57,217 nucleotides of DNA from Gemmatimonadaceae bacterium (lineage in GTDB: Bacteria > Gemmatimonadota > Gemmatimonadetes > Gemmatimonadales > Gemmatimonadaceae). Within the stretch, counting starts at the first letter, position 1. Every line of letters begins with the position of its first letter. The notes under the pieces were generated by a model. It saw only the letters and a program-made list of their open reading frames with translations. It searched no databases and was not told where the DNA came from. The stretch lies in NCBI GenBank assembly GCA_036003045.1, contig DASYSS010000044.1:1-57217 (forward strand), read 5' to 3'. Positions 19,235-27,913 of this stretch are shown in pieces. The position numbers were made by a program, and so were the translations under genes.

Positions 19235-19650
19235 TTACGACTCTCGCTCAGTGGAACCTCGATGGGCCGAAGCGCGAGACACGGACGTGCCCGGCAGCCT
19301 TCAGTCACGAACGGATCCGGTCAGTTGTAGCCTGATAAATATAGAGGGTTAAGGCAGGTAATGCGAGCGGGTTAACTGCGGACTACGCAGCTGACGACCG
19401 GCGCAGGTGACGGAGGCGCACCTGCCGAGGGCGCGACTGCCGAGCGGCGCGAAGCGCGCACCTGCCAAGCGGCGCGTTTCGCGCCGGCCCGCCATAAGGT
19501 GTTTCGTCATTCGGCAACCGCGCAGTTCGGGAGATGCGACCGTCGGCAGTCGCGCCCTCGTCAGCCGCGCAGTCGGCAGTTCCCCACTGTTTGGAACTCC
19601 GCCCCGAAGGTACTAACTTCGCCAAGTTCCTCAGCCCACATGCCCAGACC
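19235..19650. other. intergenic region between rpmE and the Crp/Fnr gene
   Basis: About 415 bp between divergent genes, which must hold both promoters. A TATATTTAT stretch on the minus strand (about 19336-19344) could be the rpmE -10 region. The middle is very GC-rich with short repeats (see 19416-19476) and inverted copies of ACTGCC/GGCAGT. No RNA gene or credible small ORF was found. Confidence 0.5.
19416..19476. repeat. degenerate GC-rich tandem repeat
   Basis: Three imperfect units, 14 to 23 bp long, around the core CTGCC(G/A)AG, the last two with GCGGCGCG following: 19416-19429, 19431-19451 and 19454-19476. Hairpins can form within GCGCG stretches. Function unknown. Confidence 0.45.
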
Positions 19651-20331
19651 GTGACCACGACGACCGTAGACTTTCTCGCGACGGTGCAGTTGTTCAATGG
19701 GCTCGATCGAACCGAGCTCCAACGGTTTGCCGACCTGACGCGCGAGCGGTTCTATCCGCGCGGCAGCGTCATTCTATTCGAAAACGACCCCGGCGACTCG
19801 CTGTTCGTCGTGCGCCAGGGACGCGTCAAGGTCGTCCTCATCGGTGAGGACGGGCGAGAGGTCATTCTTGGCGTGCTCGGTGTTGGCGAGCATTTTGGCG
19901 AGCTGTCCCTCATCGACGACCGGCCGCGCTCGGCGCACGTCATCGCGATGGACGACGCCCATCTGCTCGTGCTCCGGCGCGAGGACTTTCGGAAACGTGT
20001 CGAGTCGTCGCCGGCGGTTGCGTGGGCGCTGCTCACCGAGCTGTCGCGGCGTCTCCGTCGCGCGGACGAGAAGATCGGCGGGCTCGTGCTCTTGGACGTT
20101 CCCGGCCGCATCGCACGATTGCTGCTCGATCTCGCCGAAGAGATGGGGAGCGACACGATCGACAAGCCGCTGACGCATCAGACGATCGCGCAGATGATCG
20201 GCGCGAGCCGCGAGACGGTGTCGCGCGCGATGAAGGACTTCCAGGACGCGAACTGGGTGACCGTCGAACGCCGGCGCATCACGCTGGCGGATCGTCCGGC
20301 GCTCGAGGCTCGCGCACAAGCCAAGCTCTAG
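19651..20331 (+). CDS. Crp/Fnr-family transcriptional regulator
   Basis: 226-aa regulator. A cyclic-nucleotide-binding fold spans about residues 10-130 (LFNGLDRTELQRFA, FENDPGDSLFVVRQGRVKVVL, HFGELSLIDDRPRSAHV), close to the cAMP-pocket phosphate-binding pattern GELSL-x4-RSA. The dimer helix is at 130-150. A winged HTH has the recognition region LTHQTIAQMIGASRETVSRAMKDF. There are no Fnr cluster cysteines at the N-terminus, so a nucleotide rather than oxygen signal is likelier. The start chosen is GTG 19651; an upstream ATG at 19534 would add a low-complexity Ala/Ser tail. Confidence 0.88.
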   Translation: MTTTTVDFLATVQLFNGLDRTELQRFADLTRERFYPRGSVILFENDPGDSLFVVRQGRVKVVLIGEDGREVILGVLGVGEHFGELSLIDDRPRSAHVIAMDDAHLLVLRREDFRKRVESSPAVAWALLTELSRRLRRADEKIGGLVLLDVPGRIARLLLDLAEEMGSDTIDKPLTHQTIAQMIGASRETVSRAMKDFQDANWVTVERRRITLADRPALEARAQAKL

Positions 20332-20364
20332 CCGCGTCGCACCGGCCCGGACCACCGTACGGTC

Positions 20365-21237
20365 ATGACGTTGCACCTGCGTTTCTGGGGGACGCGCGGC
20401 TCCGTGCCGACGCCGGGCCCACACACGGTGCGCTACGGCGGCAATACATCGTGCGTCGAGGTCCGAACCGGCACCGGAGCGCTGGTGATCATCGACGCGG
20501 GAACGGGAATGCGCGAGCTCGGACAGTCGCTCGTCGACGGCGCCAACGGTTCGCCGATCACGGCCGATATTTTCCTCACGCACGCGCACTGGGATCACAT
20601 CCAGGGCATTCCCTTCTTCGCGCCGATCTTCGAGCGCGGCAACCAATTCACGATCTGGGGCGCGACGTCGCTGCGCGCAAACGTCGGCCGCGTCCTCCGC
20701 GACCAGATGTCCCCCGTCGTCTTCCCCGTGACGTTCGACTCGCTGCCGGCGCGCGTGGAGTTCGCCGAACTGGCCGATGACCCGCACGTTGGCGACGGAT
20801 ACTCGATCGCCGCGTTCGCGCTCCATCATCCGGGCGGCGCGATCGCGTATCGCGTGACCGACACCGCCCCGGGCGGCCGGACCTTCGTCCACGTCTCGGA
20901 CAACGAGCTCGCTCCCCACGCGAGCTACGGCGACGACCCCGGCTGGCGGGACCGCCTCGTCGACTTCGTGCGCGGCGCCTCGGTCCTCATTCATGACGCG
21001 ACGTACACGCCCGAGGAGTACGAGCGCCACCGCGGGTGGGGACATTCGACGTACGACGACGCGCTCGAGCTCGCGCTCGACAGCGGTGTGCACGAGCTGG
21101 TGCTCTTTCACCACAAGCCAGAGCGCCACGACGACGACCTCGACGAGCGCCTCGCGTCGTGCCGCGCGACGGTCGCGCAGCGCGGGGTGTCACTGCGCGT
21201 GACCGCGTCGGCCGAAGGAATGACGCTTTCGGTGTAA
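20365..21237 (+). CDS. MBL-fold metallo-hydrolase
   Basis: 290-aa protein of the metallo-beta-lactamase superfamily. It starts with RFWGTRGSVPTPGP and YGGNTSCVEVR, a pattern of the PhnP/RNase Z-like subgroup often near cyclic-nucleotide or two-component genes. Metal ligands: HAHWDH, a later HHPGG, the DNEL aspartate region and HHKPERHDD near the C-terminus. It follows the Crp/Fnr gene by 33 nt and precedes pxpB by 1 nt. A cyclic-phosphodiester hydrolase role would suit the Crp neighbour, but this is inference. Confidence 0.85.
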   Translation: MTLHLRFWGTRGSVPTPGPHTVRYGGNTSCVEVRTGTGALVIIDAGTGMRELGQSLVDGANGSPITADIFLTHAHWDHIQGIPFFAPIFERGNQFTIWGATSLRANVGRVLRDQMSPVVFPVTFDSLPARVEFAELADDPHVGDGYSIAAFALHHPGGAIAYRVTDTAPGGRTFVHVSDNELAPHASYGDDPGWRDRLVDFVRGASVLIHDATYTPEEYERHRGWGHSTYDDALELALDSGVHELVLFHHKPERHDDDLDERLASCRATVAQRGVSLRVTASAEGMTLSV

Positions 21238-21238
21238 C

Positions 21239-21931
21239 GTGCGCTTCACCCCGCTGGGCGACCGCGCCGTCATGATCACACTCGGCGCGACGATCGATGA
21301 AACGACGCGCCGCCTCGTGCGCAGCGCGTCCGTGCGCATCGACCAGCGTCCGCCGGCGGGATTCGTCGACCAAGTGCCGGCGTTCACGAGCATCGCGGTT
21401 CATTACGATCCGGTCGTCGCGGCTCGAGGTACGTCGAAGACACCCTACGCGCGCGTCGTCGACGAGCTGACGACCGCGCTCGACGGGCTGACGGCGGAGA
21501 AGCCTCCGCCGGCACGCGTGGTCGACATTCCCGTGCACTACGGCGGATCGCTCGGCCCCGACCTCGACGACGTCGCACGAGGCCACGAGATGAGCGCCGA
21601 GGAGGTCGTGCGCATCCACACGAGTGGCGACTACCTCGTGTACATGATCGGCTTCATGCCCGGCTTCGCGTACTTGGGCGGCCTGTCGCCGAAGCTCGCG
21701 ACGCCGCGGCGGACAACCCCGCGCACCGTCGTACCGGCCGGAACGGTGGGCATCGGCGGAAGTCAGACGGGCGTATACCCGCTCGATTCACCCGGCGGTT
21801 GGAACCTCATCGGCAGGACGCCGCTCGCAATCTTCGACATCGCGCGCGAAGAGCCCGCGCTCTTGGCGACAGGCGATCGCGTTCGCTTCCGCGCCATCAC
21901 GGAGACCGAATTCCGGAACTGGCCGACGTGA
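21239..21931 (+). CDS. pxpB: 5-oxoprolinase subunit PxpB
   Basis: 230-aa PxpB (KipI/allophanate hydrolase subunit 1 family). Conserved stretches: FTPLGDRAVMITLG at the start, IPVHYGGSLGPDLDDVA, YLVYMIGFMPGFAYLGGL, and GTVGIGGSQTGVYPLDSPGGWNLIGRT. With PxpC and PxpA it hydrolyses 5-oxoproline to glutamate using ATP. It starts at GTG 21239 directly after the MBL gene and overlaps pxpC by 4 nt. Confidence 0.95.
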   Translation: MRFTPLGDRAVMITLGATIDETTRRLVRSASVRIDQRPPAGFVDQVPAFTSIAVHYDPVVAARGTSKTPYARVVDELTTALDGLTAEKPPPARVVDIPVHYGGSLGPDLDDVARGHEMSAEEVVRIHTSGDYLVYMIGFMPGFAYLGGLSPKLATPRRTTPRTVVPAGTVGIGGSQTGVYPLDSPGGWNLIGRTPLAIFDIAREEPALLATGDRVRFRAITETEFRNWPT

Positions 21932-22944
21932 GCGCGCGAGTCGTGAGCGGCGGGCTTCAGACGACTGTACAGGACCTCGGCCGCGCGCGCGCGCAGCGCC
22001 ACGCAGTGCCGGTCGGCGGCGCGATGGACACGATGGCTCTCCGCCTCGCGAACCTGCTCGTCGGCAACGAGGAGGGCGCCGCGGGACTGGAGGCGACGCT
22101 CATCGGCCCGGCGATCGAGTTCGATGCGCCGACGCTGATCGCGGTCGGCGGCGCGGATCTGACCGCGACGATCGACTCGACGCCGATCGGCCGTTGGCGA
22201 CCGGTGCTCGCGCCCGCGCGCAGCACGCTGCGCTTCGGCCGCCCCGAAAACGGATGCCGCGCCTACATCGCCTTCGCGGGAGGCGTGGACGTGCCGCCGG
22301 TCTTCGAGAGCCGCTCCACCTACTTGCGCGGCGCGTTCGGCGGCATGGACGGCCGAGCGTTGCGCGACGGCGACGAGATTCGCGTTGGCGAGTCATCCAA
22401 GCTCGCCCGCCGAATCGCCGGATCGTTACACGACGGCGAGGGTGGGCTGGGGCTCGCGCGATGGTATGCCGGAGTCACGCTGCGACCTCCCTACTCGGCG
22501 GAGCCGATCGTGCGACTCGTTCCGGGCGCTCACACGGAAGCGCTCGACGCGGAGTCGCGTACCGCGCTGTTCGGCGCCCGGTTTCGCGTGTCGGCAAGCT
22601 CGGATCGCATGGGCTATCGCCTCGAGGGTCCGCAACTCCGACTGCGCGAGCGCGTCGAGATGTTGTCGGAAGCGGTCACCTTCGGCACGGTGCAACTTCC
22701 GCCGGGCGGGGCGCCGATCGTGCTCATGGCCGACGGACAAACCACGGGCGGTTATCCGCGCATCGGTGAAGTCGCGTCGGTGGATCTTCCGCTCATGGGC
22801 CAGCTCAAGCCCGGAGACCACGTGCAATTCGTTGCCGTCTCGCTCGACGAAGCCCAGGGGCTGTACCTTGAGCGCGAGCACGAGCTGGCACAGATGAAGG
22901 TCGGTCTCGCGTTTCGTTTCTCCAAGGGCGGCGACACGACATGA
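21928..22944 (+). CDS. pxpC: 5-oxoprolinase subunit PxpC
   Basis: 338-aa PxpC (KipA/allophanate hydrolase subunit 2 family). Visible family blocks: VVSGGLQTTVQDLGR, GAMDTMALRLANLLVGN, RAYIAFAGGVDVPPV, RLVPGAHTEAL, SDRMGYRLEG and IVLMADGQTTGGYPRIG. It starts at GTG 21928 within a GTGA overlap with pxpB; the longer frame beginning at 21799 is inside pxpB. It ends in an ATGA overlap with pxpA, so the three subunits are translationally coupled. Confidence 0.95.
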   Translation: MSARVVSGGLQTTVQDLGRARAQRHAVPVGGAMDTMALRLANLLVGNEEGAAGLEATLIGPAIEFDAPTLIAVGGADLTATIDSTPIGRWRPVLAPARSTLRFGRPENGCRAYIAFAGGVDVPPVFESRSTYLRGAFGGMDGRALRDGDEIRVGESSKLARRIAGSLHDGEGGLGLARWYAGVTLRPPYSAEPIVRLVPGAHTEALDAESRTALFGARFRVSASSDRMGYRLEGPQLRLRERVEMLSEAVTFGTVQLPPGGAPIVLMADGQTTGGYPRIGEVASVDLPLMGQLKPGDHVQFVAVSLDEAQGLYLEREHELAQMKVGLAFRFSKGGDTT

Positions 22945-23714
22945 GCCTGCAGGTAGATCTCAACTGCGACATGGGCGAGAGCTTCGGCGCGTACACGATC
23001 GGCGCCGACGACGCGGTCTTTCCCTTCATCACCTCGGCGAACGTCGCGTGCGGGTATCACGGCGGCGATCCCGCGGTGATGCGATCCACGATCGCACGCG
23101 CGAAGGAGCGCGGCGTGGCGGTCGGCGCGCACCCCGGGTTTCAAGACCTCATCGGCTTCGGCCGCCGGCCGATGGACGTCACGCCGGGCGAGGCGTACGA
23201 CCTCGTCGTCTACCAGGTCGGCGCGCTGATGGGGTTCGCGCGCGCCGCCAGGGTCGAGCTTCAACACGTCAAGGCTCACGGCGCGCTCTACAACATGGCG
23301 GCGGTGAATCGCGAGCTCGCGTCGGCCATCGCGCGCGCGATCGCCGACGTCGACCGCGGACTGGTCATGTTCGGCCTGCCCGGCAGCCATCTCGTGACCG
23401 AAGGCGAGAAGGCGGGACTTCGCGTGGCGTGCGAAGCGTTCGCCGATCGCAACTACATGCCCGACGGATCTCTCGTGTCGCGCAAACGCCCCGACGCGCA
23501 CGTCCACGACGCCGACGACGCCGTACGCCGCGCCATTCGGATGGTGAAGGAAGGTCGCGTGCGCGCCGTGGACGGGAGCGAGGTCTCACTTCGCGCCGAC
23601 ACGATCTGCATCCACGGCGACGGGCCGCACGCCGCCGAATTCGCGCAGCGACTCCGGTCGGCGTTCGAGTCCGAGCACATCGCCGTGCGCGCGCCCGGGC
23701 GCGCGGCGCCCTAG
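22941..23714 (+). CDS. pxpA: 5-oxoprolinase subunit PxpA (LamB/YcsF family)
   Basis: 257-aa PxpA. Family motifs: VDLNCDMGESFG, SANVACGYHGGDPAVM with the metal/catalytic residues, GAHPGFQDLIGFGRR, VKAHGALYNMA and the late ICIHGDGPHAAEFA. Length matches PxpA. The order pxpB-pxpC-pxpA is the common one. Its last 4 nt overlap the convergent Gfo/Idh/MocA gene, leaving no room for a separate terminator. Confidence 0.95.
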   Translation: MSLQVDLNCDMGESFGAYTIGADDAVFPFITSANVACGYHGGDPAVMRSTIARAKERGVAVGAHPGFQDLIGFGRRPMDVTPGEAYDLVVYQVGALMGFARAARVELQHVKAHGALYNMAAVNRELASAIARAIADVDRGLVMFGLPGSHLVTEGEKAGLRVACEAFADRNYMPDGSLVSRKRPDAHVHDADDAVRRAIRMVKEGRVRAVDGSEVSLRADTICIHGDGPHAAEFAQRLRSAFESEHIAVRAPGRAAP

Positions 23715-24715
23715 AAGCGGTACTCCTTCCCTTCGTCGGCTGCTTTGTAGATCGCTTCGACGATCTTGTGCAGTACGACCTGGTCGGTCGGCGGGTCGAA
23801 CGCGGTCTCGCCGTTGACGACCGCGACGAAGTGCGCCAACTCCGCGCGATAGGATTGGATGAATGCGCTGTCGCGACTGGCGGCGCCGCTGGGCGACACA
23901 TCCGTCGCCCGCCCGTTCAGTTCTTTGACTACGCGCAGCGGAGCGAGACGCGCGCTGCCGCGGGTGCCGAGGACCTCGAACCACCAACGCTCTTCTTCGC
24001 CGACGTACGCCGACGACACATCGAAGAGAAACGCGATTCCGGCGGCGCACTCGAGCTGCGCCAGAAGTGCGTCCTCCACGGCGCCGGCGCCGCGTCCGCG
24101 CTCCATGTGCGCGGTGACTCGAACGGGCTCCGGGTTCTCGGCCAGCCAGAGCGCGAGGTCGAGCAGCGGAACCCCGTGCTCGAGAAACGCGCCCCCACCG
24201 GCCTCGGCCCGCCGAAATCGCCAGCCATCGGGGGGACGCTTCCCGCGAAAGGCTCCGGCGCGAACGCCTACGATCCGGCCGAGCTCACCGCCGTTGATGA
24301 ACCGCGCGAGCGTTTGGACGTCGGTGCGATAGCGGTGGTTGTTCGCCACGGCGACGACCCGGTCGGCGCGCGTCGCCGCGGCGAGAATTCGGTCCACGCC
24401 GCGCGAGTGCAGCGCCAGCGGGCGTTCGCAGAGCACGTGCTTGCCCGACGCGAGCGCGCTCAAGGCGTGCGGCTCGTGGAGATGGTTGGGCGTCGCGATG
24501 ACGACCGCGTCGAGGGCGTCCTGCTCCAGCAGATCCTCGATGTCGGTGTACACGTCGGGCACGCCGAAGCGGTCGGCGAGCGCGCGCGCTTTGGGACGGT
24601 CGTTGTCGCACAGGGCGACGAGCTGCGTCCCCCGCATCTTCGCCAGGACCGGCAGATGCGCGAGCTGCGCGATTGCGCCCGCGCCGACCACTCCGATTCG
24701 AACGGGTTCCTTCAT
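23711..24715 (-). CDS. Gfo/Idh/MocA-family oxidoreductase
   Basis: 334-aa NAD(P)-dependent sugar-type dehydrogenase. N-terminal Rossmann fold: RIGVVGAGAIAQLAHLP, ALCDNDRPKA, DAVVIATPNHLH. The usual EKP motif reads CERPLA, with Arg replacing the common catalytic lysine. The C-terminal substrate domain includes WRFRRAEAGGGAFLEHGVPLLDLALWL. Substrate unknown. It lies downstream of rimO-hemL-spoIID-like-OMP on the minus strand and is convergent with pxpA. Confidence 0.85.
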   Translation of the reverse strand: MKEPVRIGVVGAGAIAQLAHLPVLAKMRGTQLVALCDNDRPKARALADRFGVPDVYTDIEDLLEQDALDAVVIATPNHLHEPHALSALASGKHVLCERPLALHSRGVDRILAAATRADRVVAVANNHRYRTDVQTLARFINGGELGRIVGVRAGAFRGKRPPDGWRFRRAEAGGGAFLEHGVPLLDLALWLAENPEPVRVTAHMERGRGAGAVEDALLAQLECAAGIAFLFDVSSAYVGEEERWWFEVLGTRGSARLAPLRVVKELNGRATDVSPSGAASRDSAFIQSYRAELAHFVAVVNGETAFDPPTDQVVLHKIVEAIYKAADEGKEYRF

Positions 24716-24733
24716 CGGTCGCTCTGAGGCCTC

Positions 24734-25393
24734 TTACATGCCACGGATGCGACCAAAGTAATACGTGCCGCCGGCGCGAGCCTGCACCGAGCGCAGCCCA
24801 CCCACGAGGTCGGCGCGCACGTTGGCTTCGACGCCGATCGAGCGCGAGATGCGGATGCCGAGCCCCGTGGTGGCATACACGCCGAAGCCGATGTCGTCGA
24901 GGTTCCGCTCGACGAACGTTCCCTTGATCAACTTCCCCTCGACGTTGATCACGTGCGCCGCAACGCCGAAGCCCGCGAATGGCTTGAGAACGTTGCTCGA
25001 GACCGGCGTGTACCGCATGTCGCCGCCGAACGTCACGTCGAACACGTCGATGCGCGACGGTTGAACCCGCGCCGACGTGTCCGTGAGGTTCTTGTCGATC
25101 GCGTCCACGAACTCCCGTACCACCGCGTCCCGATAACGGGACTCCCAGTAGCTCACCGAAAAGTTGAGATGCCAATGCTGGCCGATCGGGCCGTATTCGG
25201 CCTGCGTGGCGTAGACGGTCGCCGGTTCCACCTGCGACGGCAGCACCCGGCCGATCGACGCGCCGAGCGAAATGATCTGGAGTCGGTCGAGGTTAATGAG
25301 CGAACCACCCCCGGCGCCCTGAGATCGCGCGATGCAGGGGTTCGCGCCGACCGCGAGCACCGAGAACGCAGCCGCGGCGGCGCTACGGCGCAG
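24734..25393 (-). CDS. outer-membrane beta-barrel-like protein
   Basis: About 219-aa protein with a short hydrophobic leader (AAAAAFSVLAVGANPCIARSQ) and a mature part of alternating strands (LNFSVSYWESRY, FGVYATTGLGIRI, GVEANVRADLVGGL, GGTYYFGR) typical of small 8-stranded outer-membrane proteins. The start is unclear: no ATG fits, and CTG 25393 overlaps the spoIID-like stop by 11 nt, while the first upstream ATGs overlap by more than 100 nt. Translational coupling to the previous gene would explain a weak start. Function unknown. Confidence 0.6.
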   Translation of the reverse strand: MRRSAAAAAFSVLAVGANPCIARSQGAGGGSLINLDRLQIISLGASIGRVLPSQVEPATVYATQAEYGPIGQHWHLNFSVSYWESRYRDAVVREFVDAIDKNLTDTSARVQPSRIDVFDVTFGGDMRYTPVSSNVLKPFAGFGVAAHVINVEGKLIKGTFVERNLDDIGFGVYATTGLGIRISRSIGVEANVRADLVGGLRSVQARAGGTYYFGRIRGM

Positions 25394-26630
25394 GCCCGAT
25401 CGTCGTGCCTGGATAGTAGGCCTGGAGAATCTCGCGAAAATCCTGGCCGGCGCGCGCGCGCCCGATCGCGCCCCACTGACACATGCCGACACCATGCCCA
25501 TAGCCCATCCCGTGGAGCGTGAGACGCGCGAGCGAGCCGTCGGGCGCCGGCGCCGTTGCGACGGAAAAATAGGTGCTCTCCAGAATCTCGCCACCGGGTT
25601 TGCGGAGTACGAACCGAATGTCGTTGCCGCGCAGCACGAAGTTCCCCCGCTCCGTCGACACCGTGAGCGTCCCGACCCGCCCCGACGGCGTGTGTGAAGC
25701 GATCGAAATGTCTCGCACGGCCCCCGGCTTCCTGCCCGGCACGCTCGCGTAGGTCGCGAGGTACTGGGCGACCGCCGCGTTCAGTGTCGTGGCGTCGAAG
25801 GCACGGGTCCACGCGAATCGCGGCGCACCGTCGCAATAGAAGCGGTTCGTTCCAGGAATACGGTCGCTCACCGCCCGAAGATACGGTTCGTCGTTCGTTC
25901 GCCAGATCTCCGACGCCGCGGCCGTAGATCCGCCGCACGCCGAGTGGTACGGCGCGTTCACCACTCTGCCGGCGTACATCACGACGATCCAGCGCGTCGA
26001 CTCCACCGCCTGCGATCCGACCGCCGTCTCGGCGGCGACGCCGCCGTACACCTGATCCAGGACGCCGCTCGTGACGTCGTACGCGCGCGACGGCGCGAGA
26101 TGGATGTACGCGTAGCTCCGCGCCGTGACGGCCTGCGCTTGCACCGCCGCCGAGTCGCCTGGCGGGCGCTCGCCCATCTCCTGCGGAACGACCCCGAGCA
26201 AATAATCCTCGATCGACAGCGCGTTGATCTCGGCGAGCCCGCTGTCCGATCCGGTGAACACCAGATCCCCGCGGTACGGTGACCCGTCGAGCGCCATCAG
26301 GCCCGACCCGACCGGCTGCGCTCGGATCGATCCTTCGGCCCACACGGTTGGAACGCCGTCCGGACGCACGGCGCGAACGCGGCGCCCGTCGCGTTCGATC
26401 CGCCAGGCGGCGCCCGCGTTGCCCCGAGCCATCAGGCTGCCGCCGCTGCCGAGCAGATTGAACCCCGAAGGGGACGACACGCGCGCCGAGGCCGCGCGGC
26501 CCCCCCCCGATAGCAGAACGCGAATGAGCGTCTCGGACTTTTGAGGCGGCGGAGGCCCCGCTTCACCTGAATGGCCCGGCGACGCGATTGCGCAGAGCGT
26601 GGCAGCGGCGAGCGCCGTCCAGATGGTCAT
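25383..26630 (-). CDS. SpoIID/LytB-domain protein, exported
   Basis: 415-aa protein with a signal peptide (ALAAATLCAIASPGHSG). The SpoIID domain is clear: INALSIEDYLLGVVPQEMG, AVQAQAVTARSYAYIH, the SACGGSTA segment and the C-terminal GYGHGVGMCQWGA. SpoIID is a lytic transglycosylase acting on denuded glycan strands in sporulation. In non-sporulators LytB-like relatives modify or activate cell-wall hydrolases. It overlaps hemL by 4 nt (ATGA). The catalytic glutamate (PQE) is present, so activity is plausible. Confidence 0.85.
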   Translation of the reverse strand: MTIWTALAAATLCAIASPGHSGEAGPPPPQKSETLIRVLLSGGGRAASARVSSPSGFNLLGSGGSLMARGNAGAAWRIERDGRRVRAVRPDGVPTVWAEGSIRAQPVGSGLMALDGSPYRGDLVFTGSDSGLAEINALSIEDYLLGVVPQEMGERPPGDSAAVQAQAVTARSYAYIHLAPSRAYDVTSGVLDQVYGGVAAETAVGSQAVESTRWIVVMYAGRVVNAPYHSACGGSTAAASEIWRTNDEPYLRAVSDRIPGTNRFYCDGAPRFAWTRAFDATTLNAAVAQYLATYASVPGRKPGAVRDISIASHTPSGRVGTLTVSTERGNFVLRGNDIRFVLRKPGGEILESTYFSVATAPAPDGSLARLTLHGMGYGHGVGMCQWGAIGRARAGQDFREILQAYYPGTTIGPAP

Positions 26631-27913
26631 GCCACCGTTGCCATCGCGGCGTCGAGGCGATCGAGCGTTTGGTCGACTACCTCATCCGTGTGGGCGGACG
26701 ACATGAACGCGGCCTCGAAGGCCGAGGGCGCGAGGTAGACGCCCCGTTCGAGCGCGGCGTGAAAGAAACGTCCGAATCGCTCGACGTCGCTCGTCTTGGC
26801 GTCGGCGAACGAACGCACCGGCTCGTCGCGAAAGAAGAATCCCCACATTGTCCCGGCGCTGTCGGCGGTGAACGGAACCCTCCGGCGCGCGGCGATTCCG
26901 CGCAGACCGAGCACGAGGCGATCGGTCTGCCTGACGATGGCGTCGTGGAGGTTTTCGGTGAGCGCGTCGAGCGTCGCGATTCCCGCCGCCATCGCCACGG
27001 GGTTCCCGGACAACGTTCCCGCCTGGTAGACCGGACCATCGGGCGCGATCTGGCGCATCAGATCGCGTCGCCCTCCGTACGCCGCGACAGGGAATCCTCC
27101 GCCGATGACCTTGCCGAGCGTCGTGAGGTCGGCGGTGATGCCGAAGCGTTCTCGCGCGCCGCCAAACGCCACGCGGAATCCCGTCATCACTTCGTCGAAC
27201 ACGAGCAACGCGCCGTGGACGTCGGCCAGCTTGCGCAGTCCGGCGAGAAAGGCGGGATCGGGCGCGATGAACCCTGCGTTGCCGACGACCGGCTCCACGA
27301 TGATCGCCGCGACCGAATTTCGGGCGAGCAGCGCTTCGACGGCGGTGAGGTCGTTGAACGGCGCGACGACTGTGAGAGCCGCGAGCGACTCCGGCACACC
27401 GGGTGAGTTGGGCAGTCCCAGCGTCGCGACGCCCGACCCGGCGCGGACGAGAAATGAGTCGCCATGACCGTGGTAGCACCCGTCGAACTTGAGGATGACC
27501 TCGCGGCCCGTCGCGGCGCGCGCGAGACGGATCGCGCTCATCGTGGCTTCGGTGCCGCTCGAGACGAACCGGAGCATCTCGACGTGCGGCATCCGCTCGG
27601 TCACCAGTTCGGCCAGCTCGACCTCGGCTTCGGTCGGAATTCCGAAACTCGTGCCGCGACGCATCGCCTCGCTCACCGCCTCTAAAACGACCGGCGGCGC
27701 GTGGCCCAATACGAGCGGACCCCACGACAGGACGTAGTCGATGTACTCCTTGCCATCGGCGTCCCAGATGCGCGCGCCCTCCCCGCGCTCGACGACGAAC
27801 GGATCGCCGCCCACGCCGCGGAACGCGCGCACCGGCGAGTTCACTCCGCCGGGAAACAGCTCGCGCGCCCGGCGCATGATTCCCGCCCCTTTCCCGCGTG
27901 AGCCGCCGCTCAC
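26627..27913 (-). CDS. hemL: glutamate-1-semialdehyde 2,1-aminomutase
   Basis: 428-aa PLP enzyme making 5-aminolevulinate in the C5 haem pathway. Signatures: FPGGVNSPVRAFRGVGGDP, DYVLSWGPLVLGHAPP, FVSSGTEATMSAIRLARA, FDGCYHGHGDSFLVRAGSG, LVFDEVMTGFR and the PLP lysine in TTLGKVIGGGFP. Length is normal. It overlaps rimO and the spoIID-like gene by 4 nt each. No other haem genes are in the window. Confidence 0.96.
   Translation of the reverse strand: MSGGSRGKGAGIMRRARELFPGGVNSPVRAFRGVGGDPFVVERGEGARIWDADGKEYIDYVLSWGPLVLGHAPPVVLEAVSEAMRRGTSFGIPTEAEVELAELVTERMPHVEMLRFVSSGTEATMSAIRLARAATGREVILKFDGCYHGHGDSFLVRAGSGVATLGLPNSPGVPESLAALTVVAPFNDLTAVEALLARNSVAAIIVEPVVGNAGFIAPDPAFLAGLRKLADVHGALLVFDEVMTGFRVAFGGARERFGITADLTTLGKVIGGGFPVAAYGGRRDLMRQIAPDGPVYQAGTLSGNPVAMAAGIATLDALTENLHDAIVRQTDRLVLGLRGIAARRRVPFTADSAGTMWGFFFRDEPVRSFADAKTSDVERFGRFFHAALERGVYLAPSAFEAAFMSSAHTDEVVDQTLDRLDAAMATVA

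Noticed and set aside
23048-24727. 559-codon frame spanning pxpA and the oxidoreductase
   Set aside because: It crosses two well-supported genes and has shadow composition.
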